31,431 nt of DNA, from the IMG/VR virus record IMGVR_UViG_3300028045_000055, positions 1 through 31,431 of that record, one strand, 5' to 3'. The stretch's first letter is position 1. The number at the start of each line of letters is the position of its first letter. This document shows positions 11,914-19,580 of the stretch, one piece after another. Under the pieces are notes generated by a model. The model saw only the letters and a program-made list of their open reading frames with translations, had not been told where the DNA came from and ran no database searches. The position numbers and the translations under genes were made by a program. Origin of the DNA: a virus.

Positions 11914-13026
11914 ATGAAGTCCGTAAAAATAGCAGGCATTCGCTTAGTAAACTATCTAACTGATGGTATCAACTGGAAAGACCATAAAGATATCATTTTA
12001 GATTTTTGGATTACCTATATGGCCCAAGACGCTGGCTATAATCCAATTAAGTTCAGAAATATGTTTCTGGTGGATGAATTACCAACAGAAGCCCAATCTG
12101 TTTATGAAGAGTGGTTCAATGAATGGGACTTCCAGACAGATGCTGACGAAAATTGGATTGAGTTTGTAGATGGTACACTTAATATATTTTACCATACCAC
12201 AATGCCAACTATTATGGATGATGGTCTATGGTATGTGGATTTAATGCAATCCGAACTACAAGCACGCGAAATAGTCGAAACCCAAATTTATCATGGAAAT
12301 CCGAATCTAAACTCTTTCTGGAAGATGGATACCAATACTAAACCCGAAGAAGTTGGCGGTAGACGTAATGGATATATGTTCACTCGAGAGCTTAAGGACA
12401 TTTCTCCGCCTGATACAAGGGGGTTTTTCTGGGCTGTATGCTATCAATGCCCTGAGACGGTAAAACTCTACTACAAGGACGGAGAGGAGACTGTAAGTAA
12501 ATGTATTAACTGGGCGGCGAATGCTGAGCATATGACTCTACTCAAGGTCACCTCAAGTGGTCGATTCCAAGTGCAACGTGTATTTGTTGAGGGTAAGGCT
12601 TGGCGAGATGATAGATTTGTTCCTCAGGACAATACTCCTAAAAATCCATTAACTGGCAGTGGACTGAATAAGTATATTATGCAGAACTATATGCCGATGT
12701 ATGGTGTATGGGATAAAATTGATGAAGTTAAGAAAGAGCATAACGAACAAATCAATCAACGCAAAGGTGCACTTAATACATTCAATGATGAAGAAGTCAA
12801 AGTAAGTCGAGTTATTGATGATATTGATGAATTTATCGTGCGTGGTAATGTGAGTAACAAAAGACGTTTACGTAATAAAGCAATGCGTCAAGCTTCTCGT
12901 GACAAAAATAAAGTCCGTGAACGTGAGATTAAGAAGAAGATTAGAGAAATGGAAAAAGACAAGAACAAGCAGTCTCGTAGAGATAGAGAGTCACTTAATC
13001 CATTTCTAGGAAAGCAATCTACGTAA
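11914..13026 (+). CDS. Hypothetical late protein (370 aa)
   Basis: No family recognised. Residues 1-270 are rich in Trp and Tyr and look globular (for example DGINWKDHKDIILDFWITYM near the N-terminus and GFFWAVCYQCPETVKLYYKD near 165-185). From about 300 onward the protein is strongly basic with long helices (SNKRRLRNKAMRQASRDKNK), possibly DNA- or capsid-binding. The ribosome site is weak. The late-type motif directly upstream and the position among structural genes suggest a virion or assembly protein. Confidence 0.75.
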   Translation: MKSVKIAGIRLVNYLTDGINWKDHKDIILDFWITYMAQDAGYNPIKFRNMFLVDELPTEAQSVYEEWFNEWDFQTDADENWIEFVDGTLNIFYHTTMPTIMDDGLWYVDLMQSELQAREIVETQIYHGNPNLNSFWKMDTNTKPEEVGGRRNGYMFTRELKDISPPDTRGFFWAVCYQCPETVKLYYKDGEETVSKCINWAANAEHMTLLKVTSSGRFQVQRVFVEGKAWRDDRFVPQDNTPKNPLTGSGLNKYIMQNYMPMYGVWDKIDEVKKEHNEQINQRKGALNTFNDEEVKVSRVIDDIDEFIVRGNVSNKRRLRNKAMRQASRDKNKVREREIKKKIREMEKDKNKQSRRDRESLNPFLGKQST

Positions 13027-13335
13027 TTACTCAAATCCATCAATATCTAAATCAATTTCTGTATCATCATTAAAATTATCGAAATCGTCCACTGGAATAT
13101 CTTCAGTGGACGCTTCTGTGCTATCATCCATAGGTGGTAAATCCAAATCATCTACCATTGGCTCAGATTCGGAAATTTTCTCTTCAGTGTTTTGCTCTAA
13201 CTTCATATCAGCATCATCTAATGCTTCTTCAGTTTGAAGGCCCTCAACAATTATTTTATGTGCATCGGTAACACCCTCAATTAATGTGGGATTTACATGT
13301 TTAATAGAATCTAAGAAATCGTAAAATTTTTTCAT
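13027..13335 (-). CDS. Small acidic late protein (102 aa)
   Basis: The N-terminus (MKKFYDFLDSIKHVNPTLIE) is helical. Residues 38-102 are almost all acidic or polar (Asp, Glu, Ser), ending DTEIDLDIDGFE. It is probably disordered, like many phage prohead-core or internal proteins. A late-type motif lies upstream on the minus strand at 13361-13369. Its stop directly abuts the stop of the converging gene. Function unknown. Confidence 0.68.
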   Translation of the reverse strand: MKKFYDFLDSIKHVNPTLIEGVTDAHKIIVEGLQTEEALDDADMKLEQNTEEKISESEPMVDDLDLPPMDDSTEASTEDIPVDDFDNFNDDTEIDLDIDGFE

Positions 13336-13360
13336 GGTACACTCAGTTAATTATTTACAA

Positions 13361-13369
13361 TAGTTTATA
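13361..13369 (-). promoter_or_regulatory. Late-type promoter motif (minus strand)
   Basis: TATAAACTA on the minus strand, 25 bases before the ATG of the small acidic protein, divergent from the plus-strand copy at 13379. Confidence 0.6.
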
Positions 13370-13378
13370 CCTAATCGT

Positions 13379-13390
13379 TATAAACTCTAT
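13379..13390 (+). promoter_or_regulatory. Late-type promoter motif TATAAACTCTAT
   Basis: A variant copy 24 bases before the repeat-protein gene. Confidence 0.55.
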
Positions 13391-13414
13391 TATATAACAT
13401 CTAAAGGCTCAAAC

Positions 13415-14128
13415 ATGGCTACAGAACGCAATAACTACGAAATGCCCAATAATGAGGACTACGAGGACCTTCTTCAAGAAAACTTGAAGACAATAAAGCC
13501 TCTAGAACTCAAAGAAAAAGAAGTGGGTGGACACAAACAATTATTTCCTTTTTGGAATGTTGTTGAACCAGAAGAGGTTCATTATACTCCAGAATCATAT
13601 CTAAGCGCTAAACAAAAGAAAGAGCGTTCTATGAAAGGCGAGGGGAATCTCGTTGACCGTATGGAAGATGTGATGGGTAAAATGAAAAATACTCAGATGG
13701 TTGATATGACAGATGCTGTTAAACCACTTAAGAATGACCTAAGTGCAACGGCTTCAGCTAAACAAGTAACTGAATGGGATGCAACGGCAGAAATGCAAAC
13801 AGACGTTAAATCTAATGCAGATAAACCTAAGAAAGACAATGTAGGCGCTGTTAAGCCTACAGAAGCTGATATGGGAAAAACTGCTACTACCAAACAAGTT
13901 ACTGAATGGGATTCAACTAAAGCTATGGACTCAGTTGTTAAATCTGATGCAGCTACACCACCAAAAGATAATGTTGGTGCGGTTAAGCCTAAAGAAGCTG
14001 ATATGAGTGCTACTGCTACTACAAAACAGGTTACTGAATGGGATTCAACTAAAGTTGATACTCCTAAGAAATCTAAGAGTAAGTTAGCTGAGCCATATGG
14101 CGGAATAGACTTTAGTAAGTTTATGTAA
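13415..14128 (+). CDS. Repeat-containing late protein with three 44-residue units
   Basis: The 237-residue hydrophilic protein carries repeats starting at residues 101, 145 and 189. Each begins AVKP, then an acidic/polar segment, then the invariant KQVTEWD. The first two are 44 residues long and end in DNVG; the third is cut short. The N-terminal third is acidic and contains HKQLFPFWNVVEPEEVHYTP. The C-terminus KLAEPYGGIDFSKFM resembles the end of the Lys-rich protein at 9833-10168. Repeated KQVTEWD could be a binding peptide presented several times, for instance to a virion shell, but no family is recognised. A strong terminator follows. Confidence 0.78.
   Translation: MATERNNYEMPNNEDYEDLLQENLKTIKPLELKEKEVGGHKQLFPFWNVVEPEEVHYTPESYLSAKQKKERSMKGEGNLVDRMEDVMGKMKNTQMVDMTDAVKPLKNDLSATASAKQVTEWDATAEMQTDVKSNADKPKKDNVGAVKPTEADMGKTATTKQVTEWDSTKAMDSVVKSDAATPPKDNVGAVKPKEADMSATATTKQVTEWDSTKVDTPKKSKSKLAEPYGGIDFSKFM
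13715..14053 (+). repeat. Tandem coding repeats, period 132 bp
   Basis: Units start at 13715, 13847 and 13979; the third is partial. They lie in frame in the gene at 13415-14128, so they are not a CRISPR array. Confidence 0.85.
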
Positions 14129-14130
14129 AT

Positions 14131-14156
14131 AAAAAGGCTCTTAGGAGCCTTTTTTT
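14131..14156. terminator. Bidirectional intrinsic terminator
   Basis: AAAAAGGCTC (14131-14140), loop TTAG, GAGCCTTTTT (14145-14154) with two further T's. It serves the + repeat-protein gene and the converging small gene. Confidence 0.92.
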
Positions 14157-14157
14157 A

Positions 14158-14367
14158 TTAGCAGGGTGATTGAAAGCGAGAAGTTGAGCAATCAGTACAT
14201 GGAGTTGTATCCCCATCGTCATTTACCCAACCACCTACATTACATCCTTTATACGCACCGCCGCTTACTTCCCATACCCGACCACCTAAGTTACCACCAA
14301 GTAATTGCGTTGGAATCGTTTCGTGTGATGAATGGAGCGTATTTTGATTTATTTTATTAGTTGTCAT
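14158..14367 (-). CDS. Small Gly/Cys-rich protein (69 aa), possibly leaderless
   Basis: Residues 22-69 are rich in Gly and contain four Cys (GGAYKGCNVGGWVNDDGDT, then PCTDCSTS and a final PC), suggesting a small disulfide- or metal-stabilised fold. The only in-frame ATG lies 5 bases downstream of a minus-strand TATAAACTA motif and has no ribosome site. If that motif is a promoter, the mRNA would start at or near the ATG. Function unknown. The ORF is supported mainly by the promoter motif, the terminator at its end and the non-random composition. Confidence 0.55.
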   Translation of the reverse strand: MTTNKINQNTLHSSHETIPTQLLGGNLGGRVWEVSGGAYKGCNVGGWVNDDGDTTPCTDCSTSRFQSPC

Positions 14368-14372
14368 AGTTC

Positions 14373-14386
14373 TAGTTTATAAACTA
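14373..14386. promoter_or_regulatory. Palindromic, bidirectional late-type promoter
   Basis: TAGTTTATAAACTA is a perfect 14-bp palindrome holding one TATAAACTA on each strand. It sits between the diverging genes at 14367 and 14415. Confidence 0.65.
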
Positions 14387-14414
14387 TGATAGCACACTAA
14401 AAGAAAGTACGAAT

Positions 14415-15059
14415 ATGAATTATGATTTTAAGAACACAGGTGATATAAGTTTACCGAAACGTACCAGAAAACGTCAGTCGCCTTTACTTCCACTAGTAGA
14501 GGCTATGAGTGCTACAGGAGAAACTATGGATATTAAATCCAAGAGAGACTATACATATAAGTACAGTTGTGCATTATTGCCCCTGAGTGATAGCGTGGGC
14601 CCTATTCTTAAATACTGGGCACGTAAAATGATTCCAGAGGAAGTATTATATGTGAATCAAGATGAGGGGATTGACGGATATGAGTTCAATCCACATGTAA
14701 CCATTAAATATGGCCTCCATGATGCTAACCCCGATAATTTAAACGAACTATGTAATGGATGTGGACCCATAAATATAGAGTTTGGTAAAGTTGATAAATT
14801 CGATACGAATCCAAATTTCGATGTAATTAAAGTAAATATCGAAAGTGGTCAACTTAGAATACTGAATGAAAAAATTTCAGCAGGATTGTCTCATGATGAA
14901 AAATGGGATTCCTACAAACCGCACGCAACTTTAGCTTATGTTAAAAAAGGCGCATGTGAAGACTTAGTTAAGAGTGGATTTTTCACTAAACTAAATGATG
15001 TTATAGACCAAGTTTGCTTTAGTTCTAAAACAGGAACTGAGCATTATATTAACTTATAA
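14415..15059 (+). CDS. 2H phosphoesterase (LigT / Acb1-like)
   Basis: Two histidine motifs spaced as in the 2H phosphoesterase superfamily are present: NPHVTIKYG (His94, Thr96) and YKPHATLAY (His170, Thr172). The core between about 45 and 205 reads as alternating helices and strands of the two-lobed fold. About 40 basic residues precede it (SLPKRTRKRQ). The family includes 2'-5' RNA ligase-type enzymes, cyclic phosphodiesterases acting on tRNA-splicing products, and phage Acb1, which degrades cyclic nucleotides to defeat CBASS defence. Which role applies cannot be told from sequence alone. The late-type promoter argues for action late in infection or inside the virion. The next gene follows by 9 bases. 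Confidence 0.82.
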   Translation: MNYDFKNTGDISLPKRTRKRQSPLLPLVEAMSATGETMDIKSKRDYTYKYSCALLPLSDSVGPILKYWARKMIPEEVLYVNQDEGIDGYEFNPHVTIKYGLHDANPDNLNELCNGCGPINIEFGKVDKFDTNPNFDVIKVNIESGQLRILNEKISAGLSHDEKWDSYKPHATLAYVKKGACEDLVKSGFFTKLNDVIDQVCFSSKTGTEHYINL

Positions 15060-15068
15060 GAGGGAACA

Positions 15069-15695
15069 ATGGACGGACCACTTTTAGATAGATGGGTAGG
15101 TAGGTTACACCAAGGCACCGCAAGATGTATCATAAGTGATTTACCCGTTTCATACGCAGAAGAAGATGCACCATCATCGGAAACAATAAATGCAAATATA
15201 ACGTCATTTGTTGGACCCGGATTACAGTTGCGTTACCAAATAGATGGTAGCTATAAAGGACTGGTACATATCCCTGTAACTGAAGATAACCAGTATTACG
15301 ATAAACTCATTACGATGAACATGATAGTAGATGACAGACAAGAGAACTATTGGACTCTTCACCGTTATATGTCTACAATTCAAAGTGGTATGACTGGACC
15401 TAATGCAAATCCCCAAAAAGATTATAATCATAGAATCTACGGAGCTGATAAACATTATAGGAACCGAAGAATGTGGATACCATTTATTGAAATCCATATG
15501 GCAGATGATTCGTACCAAGAATGGCAGATAATTCGATACGAAAGATGCTGGCCTACGGATATCAGTGATTTGAGTTTGAATTTTCTAGCACCTGAGCCAG
15601 TTAATTTTAACATGAGTTGGACATATGAAGTTAAGAAAATCATTCGATGCCCTAAACCAATTGCAGATGTTCCACCGAAATGTATAACAAACTAA
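15069..15695 (+). CDS. Tail-tube-fold protein (gp19-like)
   Basis: The C-terminal part (about 135-195) reads IPFIEIHMADDSYQEWQIIR, then CWPTDISDLSLNF, then FNMSWTYEVKKI. This strand order matches the end of T4 gp19-type tail tube proteins, where a W-P-x-x-I segment precedes the last strands. With 208 residues it is longer than T4 gp19 (163). It might be the tube protein itself or one of the related baseplate/tube-initiator proteins. AGAGGGAA precedes the ATG. It is followed by another protein of similar fold. Confidence 0.65.
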   Translation: MDGPLLDRWVGRLHQGTARCIISDLPVSYAEEDAPSSETINANITSFVGPGLQLRYQIDGSYKGLVHIPVTEDNQYYDKLITMNMIVDDRQENYWTLHRYMSTIQSGMTGPNANPQKDYNHRIYGADKHYRNRRMWIPFIEIHMADDSYQEWQIIRYERCWPTDISDLSLNFLAPEPVNFNMSWTYEVKKIIRCPKPIADVPPKCITN

Positions 15696-15707
15696 AGGAT
15701 ATTAATA

Positions 15708-16754
15708 ATGGGAGCACCTAAATTACCCACAGTCTACAATCAAAGTATGACACAACGCATAGATGAGTTCTATGGTAATTCGAGTATATTCAAAAACAAT
15801 ATGTTCTACGTTGGGTTATGGGGTGAATATGTTGACGATGCACTTAATGTTATGGCAGAGTCGACTAAGAGAGACCCATTCCTTAACCAATCTAGAAGTG
15901 GCCAAACTAAGGGCGCTGATGTTTTTGATACTGCATTTAAAAGATGGAAATCGGTTCATGTCGACGATGATACACATGAAGTTGAATTGAAATGGACATG
16001 TAGCCAGATTACAATACCTACAGTGGAGTCTCAATTCGAAACTAAAGACTATTCAATTGATACAATCAAACCTATTCAGTATCCACTATTGACTGGATAT
16101 GGCGGTGCTAAGAATGTTGACATAACTATTGTTGAGGACCGTAACATGATGTTATGGCATTTCTTCAATACACTCCATAACCAATTCTACAATGCACAGG
16201 AACTAATACCTAAAAGTTCATTCCATAAAGTAGGGATGTATTGTGCGGTAATGCAATCTGATGTATTAACTAATGCACCAGACTCTATCAAGGATGGACT
16301 GGAATGGTCGATTGATGAATTTGGTGTTGATAGACTTATAACTGATGTACCTGCAATGGTATATGAGTTTAACTCAGTATTGATTACTGAAGTGGGTAAG
16401 ATTCAACTATCACAGGACCAACCGGATAAGTTTACATTTACGGTACAAATCCAAGTACCTAATACATTCCAAGGCACCTTTAAAACTCAGTTCAGAGGAT
16501 TAGCTAATAATAGCAGTCAAGGTGGATATGTACCAACGTCCGGTGTAGATGCCAGTGCTATTAAGAATGGAAGTTATAATAAAGCATTCTTCGAAGAAGG
16601 TGGACTGCCGATAGATAGAGGTGGTAAAGGTGGCGGTGGTGGTCAGAGTACTGATAGAAAGGGGAATGTCAGTAAGATTAATGGTAACCAATCAACATTA
16701 AATACTAATTTACCAAATAATACAGTGGCTAAGGCTACTAAAAACCTTAATTAA
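15708..16754 (+). CDS. Tail tube/baseplate tube-related protein with Gly-rich tail
   Basis: The core (about 85-265) shows tube-like segments: KWTCSQITIPTVESQFETKD, YPLLTGYGGAKNVDITIVED, RNMMLWHFFNTLHNQF, then SVLITEVGKIQLSQDQPDKF and FTVQIQVPN. This matches gp19/gp54-type proteins, in which an IP-x-V strand, an R/D-rich ITxxED strand and a helix follow each other. The C-terminal ~80 residues are Gly/Ser/Asn-rich and probably flexible. AAAGGATA precedes the ATG. The gene end overlaps the converging glycosyltransferase by 8 bases. Confidence 0.62.
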   Translation: MGAPKLPTVYNQSMTQRIDEFYGNSSIFKNNMFYVGLWGEYVDDALNVMAESTKRDPFLNQSRSGQTKGADVFDTAFKRWKSVHVDDDTHEVELKWTCSQITIPTVESQFETKDYSIDTIKPIQYPLLTGYGGAKNVDITIVEDRNMMLWHFFNTLHNQFYNAQELIPKSSFHKVGMYCAVMQSDVLTNAPDSIKDGLEWSIDEFGVDRLITDVPAMVYEFNSVLITEVGKIQLSQDQPDKFTFTVQIQVPNTFQGTFKTQFRGLANNSSQGGYVPTSGVDASAIKNGSYNKAFFEEGGLPIDRGGKGGGGGQSTDRKGNVSKINGNQSTLNTNLPNNTVAKATKNLN

Positions 16755-17610
16755 AGAACTCGATATCAAGAGGGTGGAGCTTAGTCTTCACCCTCAGTCG
16801 TTTTACTTGTTCCTGAAAATAATCTTTATGGTTGATAGTATATTTATCTTTTGGTCTAGGGTGGTCAATATGCTGAACACCGCATTTAACTTCACCTACT
16901 GTAGTGATAAATGCCCTAACATACCAAGATTGAATACCAAGGAATCCATCCTCACCGCCCCACTCACCTAAAAACTCGCTACTGAATACTTCCTCACGTG
17001 AGTAGTATTTATTATTGAATTTCTTAAGTAACTTAACAAGGGTTAAATTCAATCCTATGTTACAACTCCATACAATAACACAACTAGTAATGAGTTCTGG
17101 ATTGTTAATGAGCATACCTTCAGTGCGAAATATATCAAGATGAGTAAACTCTGGTGATATTTCACGCTGGTCTTTCCATCTAAACTTTTGTTCTCGTCTA
17201 CGACCTATACTCAATACAGGTAAATCAGCTGATAATTTATTTGAGTGTGATATGAATAAACCAGATTGCGGAATGCAGTCACCGTCAATGAATATGAATT
17301 GCTCAAATCCCTCAGCTATAGCTCGGTCAAGTCCATAATTTCTAATATACCCCACATAAAATGGGTCACCACTAGATTTACGATTCACTAAGTAATGCGG
17401 TGGGACTGGGCACCGAATAACTTCTATATTGATTTCACTGGAATCCGAAAGCTGTTTAACTAATTCATATTCTTCATCAGTAGCTCTATCCATCAAAGCA
17501 TACACTTTTCCCGGAGTACTGGGATTAGATTCAATCCCTTTTAGAATAAGTTCCCAGTGTTTTGCTTGCTTGTAGATAGGAACAAGTAAGGCCAGTTTTT
17601 CAATAGTCAT
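16747..17610 (-). CDS. GT-A type glycosyltransferase (GT2/GT7-like)
   Basis: The 287-residue protein has the N-terminal Rossmann strand LALLVPIYKQ (6-15), YIRNYGLDRA (88-97), the metal/nucleotide-sugar site FIDGDCIP with DGD at 109-111, and the acceptor-side motif WGGEDGFLGI (217-226) as in the GT7 C-terminal domain. It is expected to transfer a sugar from a nucleotide donor. Last gene of the long minus-strand operon, directly after a UDP-galactopyranose-mutase-like gene, suggesting a joint pathway such as decoration of virion proteins or DNA with a galactofuranose-type sugar. That link is inference. Confidence 0.85.
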   Translation of the reverse strand: MTIEKLALLVPIYKQAKHWELILKGIESNPSTPGKVYALMDRATDEEYELVKQLSDSSEINIEVIRCPVPPHYLVNRKSSGDPFYVGYIRNYGLDRAIAEGFEQFIFIDGDCIPQSGLFISHSNKLSADLPVLSIGRRREQKFRWKDQREISPEFTHLDIFRTEGMLINNPELITSCVIVWSCNIGLNLTLVKLLKKFNNKYYSREEVFSSEFLGEWGGEDGFLGIQSWYVRAFITTVGEVKCGVQHIDHPRPKDKYTINHKDYFQEQVKRLRVKTKLHPLDIEFFN

Positions 17611-17618
17611 ATTACTCT

Positions 17619-18653
17619 TTACATGATAACGGTTTGAGTCATTGGCTTTAACGTCAATATCTTACCGGAATGGAGTTTAACAAGTTTTTTATATTCACTG
17701 TACATTTTCTTATTAGCTGACGTATGACATATTTGGGAGATAGTCCCTGTATTCATATTATCTATAAGTTCGGTGGTAATCTTGGTAATATTCCCACGGT
17801 CATTAGATATACACCAATAGTCTTTAGTTGGTGTAAATATTACACCTGAACTAACATCAATAAATTCTTCTAAATTTTGTTCATTACTTTCTTCAACATG
17901 CCACTTCACTCTATCGAAAGCACCATATAAGTAACCGAATATTTCGTCAACCCTATTATCCATTAAGATAACATCAATTCCCATAAATCGCTTAGAAAGG
18001 AATTTACGTATTGATGAGAGTTTAATAGAACTTATCGTAATATTTTCATGGTCAAGGGCATTATTACAGAGGTCCTTATATCCATTAGTTGGAGTATAAA
18101 CAACTCCAGTTGATTTATCATCTAAACATGATAGATTGATTTCTCTGGCTAGTCCCTCTTCACTAAACTTACTTTGACGAAACCCACCCCATTTACTAAT
18201 AGCGACATGCTTGATAATAGTATCATACAACCACTTAGGGAAGAAGTTCTTATAAATGTTAATGTAGTTGGTTGCCTTATCCAGTTTTTCTCGGAATTCA
18301 CCGATACCTGAAATACATGCTTCCATTTGTTCCCACTCTTCAGCGGAATCAATGGATGAGCGATTTATTGGCCAACTCATTAAACCATTTTGGTTATTTA
18401 CAAACTTTACTTGTTCATAGGGTATGAATGCGTAAGTTGAGTTCACCAACTTTCTAAACGGCACATTAATATGCATCGATTTAACACGCAGCATATCTTC
18501 ATATGATATGTAGTCTCTAATTTCATCGAGCGGATACCCTAATTTACCAGTTTGTAGGAAGGTTACTTTCTTCCCTTTACTGGCGAGTTCTCTTGCGAGT
18601 AGTACCGCATCTAAACTGTAACCTATTATATAGGTAGATTCTTTTTCAAACAT
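17619..18653 (-). CDS. UDP-galactopyranose mutase-like flavoprotein
   Basis: The N-terminus (STYIIGYSLDAVLLARELAS, KKVTFLQT) looks like the FAD-binding Rossmann strand-loop-helix, though its Gly motif is degenerate. The middle part (WLYDTIIKHVAISKWGGFRQ, REINLSCLDDKSTGVVYTPT, NGYKDLCNNAL) resembles the substrate-binding segment of Glf enzymes, which convert UDP-galactopyranose to UDP-galactofuranose. With 344 residues it is close to the usual ~370. Activity is uncertain given the altered FAD motif. It lies 8 bases upstream of the glycosyltransferase in the same operon. Confidence 0.6.
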   Translation of the reverse strand: MFEKESTYIIGYSLDAVLLARELASKGKKVTFLQTGKLGYPLDEIRDYISYEDMLRVKSMHINVPFRKLVNSTYAFIPYEQVKFVNNQNGLMSWPINRSSIDSAEEWEQMEACISGIGEFREKLDKATNYINIYKNFFPKWLYDTIIKHVAISKWGGFRQSKFSEEGLAREINLSCLDDKSTGVVYTPTNGYKDLCNNALDHENITISSIKLSSIRKFLSKRFMGIDVILMDNRVDEIFGYLYGAFDRVKWHVEESNEQNLEEFIDVSSGVIFTPTKDYWCISNDRGNITKITTELIDNMNTGTISQICHTSANKKMYSEYKKLVKLHSGKILTLKPMTQTVIM

Positions 18654-18663
18654 ATTAGTCGCT

Positions 18664-19077
18664 TTATTCTCTTATGACATCTAAGATATATTTTTCGAGC
18701 CATGATGGTGGTGGGAACCCGGAAACTATATCAATTACGCGTCCTTTAGAGTCGGCGAAGATGTGCATTGGTGATTTTGTGAAACCCATCTCTATATAAA
18801 GTAAATTATTATCAGGGTCATCCTCAACTACCCATTTAACATTATAGATAGGGTCATTGAAAAAGTTATACTTCTCGAACCATTGATTCATAGAAGCAAA
18901 CTTCATTGTACAATCTTCACACAGGTCTTCATCACGATAGAAAGTGAATATCCACATTTTAGTTTGATTAAATTTTTCTAGAACCGGTCCTTTATATGTA
19001 TCCCTTCCAAAAGCAAGTAACCTTTTATCAAGGGGTGAATATTCTGTACTCATTCCAGTTTTACCACAACATGTCAT
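18664..19077 (-). CDS. Thioredoxin-like protein
   Basis: The 137-residue protein shows WIFTFYRDEDLCEDCTMKF with a redox C-x-x-C (Cys53, Cys56) after a hydrophobic strand, and TKSPMHIFADSKGRVIDIVS with the cis-Pro (Pro103) typical of the thioredoxin fold. A second Cys pair lies at the N-terminus (MTCCGKTG). It could keep tail proteins reduced or help disulfide formation during assembly. Its ATG overlaps the stop of the gp4-like gene by one base, so it is co-translated with a head gene. Confidence 0.78.
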   Translation of the reverse strand: MTCCGKTGMSTEYSPLDKRLLAFGRDTYKGPVLEKFNQTKMWIFTFYRDEDLCEDCTMKFASMNQWFEKYNFFNDPIYNVKWVVEDDPDNNLLYIEMGFTKSPMHIFADSKGRVIDIVSGFPPPSWLEKYILDVIRE

Positions 19078-19577
19078 TAGAATAGTCCTTTCGTATTCTC
19101 TTCATTTAATATACGCCATGTGACACCATGTTTACTGCACCAATTTTGAGCTGCCTGCCATTTAGCCATATTAATGACATATTCATGCTTGTTTATTTCA
19201 TATCGCTTCAAAGATTTTTGATACTTAGTAAGTGATTTAGCATCTCTATTAGTGGGTCGCTTAGGCTGAACTGGATATTTACAGAATCGAGCCGGTTTAA
19301 TTTCAACCAACAACTTCTGTACTACATTATTTTCATTCACTACTTGACAATAGATATCGGGGTAATATACAGTCCATTTCATATAACGGGGATGGTAGTA
19401 GTATATTTCGATACATTCATATCCCCACTTCTGTACATATGTATTGATATCTAGCGCGAGGAATACTTTTTGTTCCCAGCTACTTTTATAAATAGTAGCA
19501 TTGTTGCCTATGTATTTCTCAGGATTTTGTACCTTATATTTTCCTTTTTTAGTATCTTTTTTATAATTAAAGCCCAT
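19077..19577 (-). CDS. Head completion protein, T4 gp4-like nuclease fold
   Basis: The 166-residue protein carries the features of T4 gp4 (head completion; gp50/65 group): KGKYKVQNPEKYIGN near the N-terminus, YKSSWEQKVFLALD, YHPRYMKWTVYYPDIYC with the catalytic-type Asp, KLLVEIKPAR with Glu-x-Lys, and the C-terminal KWQAAQNWCSKHGVTWRILN. D...ExK is the restriction-endonuclease-like core. In T4 it acts after packaging to stabilise the filled head before tail joining. Basic residues are abundant. Confidence 0.87.
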   Translation of the reverse strand: MGFNYKKDTKKGKYKVQNPEKYIGNNATIYKSSWEQKVFLALDINTYVQKWGYECIEIYYYHPRYMKWTVYYPDIYCQVVNENNVVQKLLVEIKPARFCKYPVQPKRPTNRDAKSLTKYQKSLKRYEINKHEYVINMAKWQAAQNWCSKHGVTWRILNEENTKGLF

Positions 19578-19580
19578 TGT

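Noticed and set aside
13715-14053. CRISPR-like direct repeats
   Set aside because: The 132-bp units are in frame in a coding sequence and have no unique spacers.
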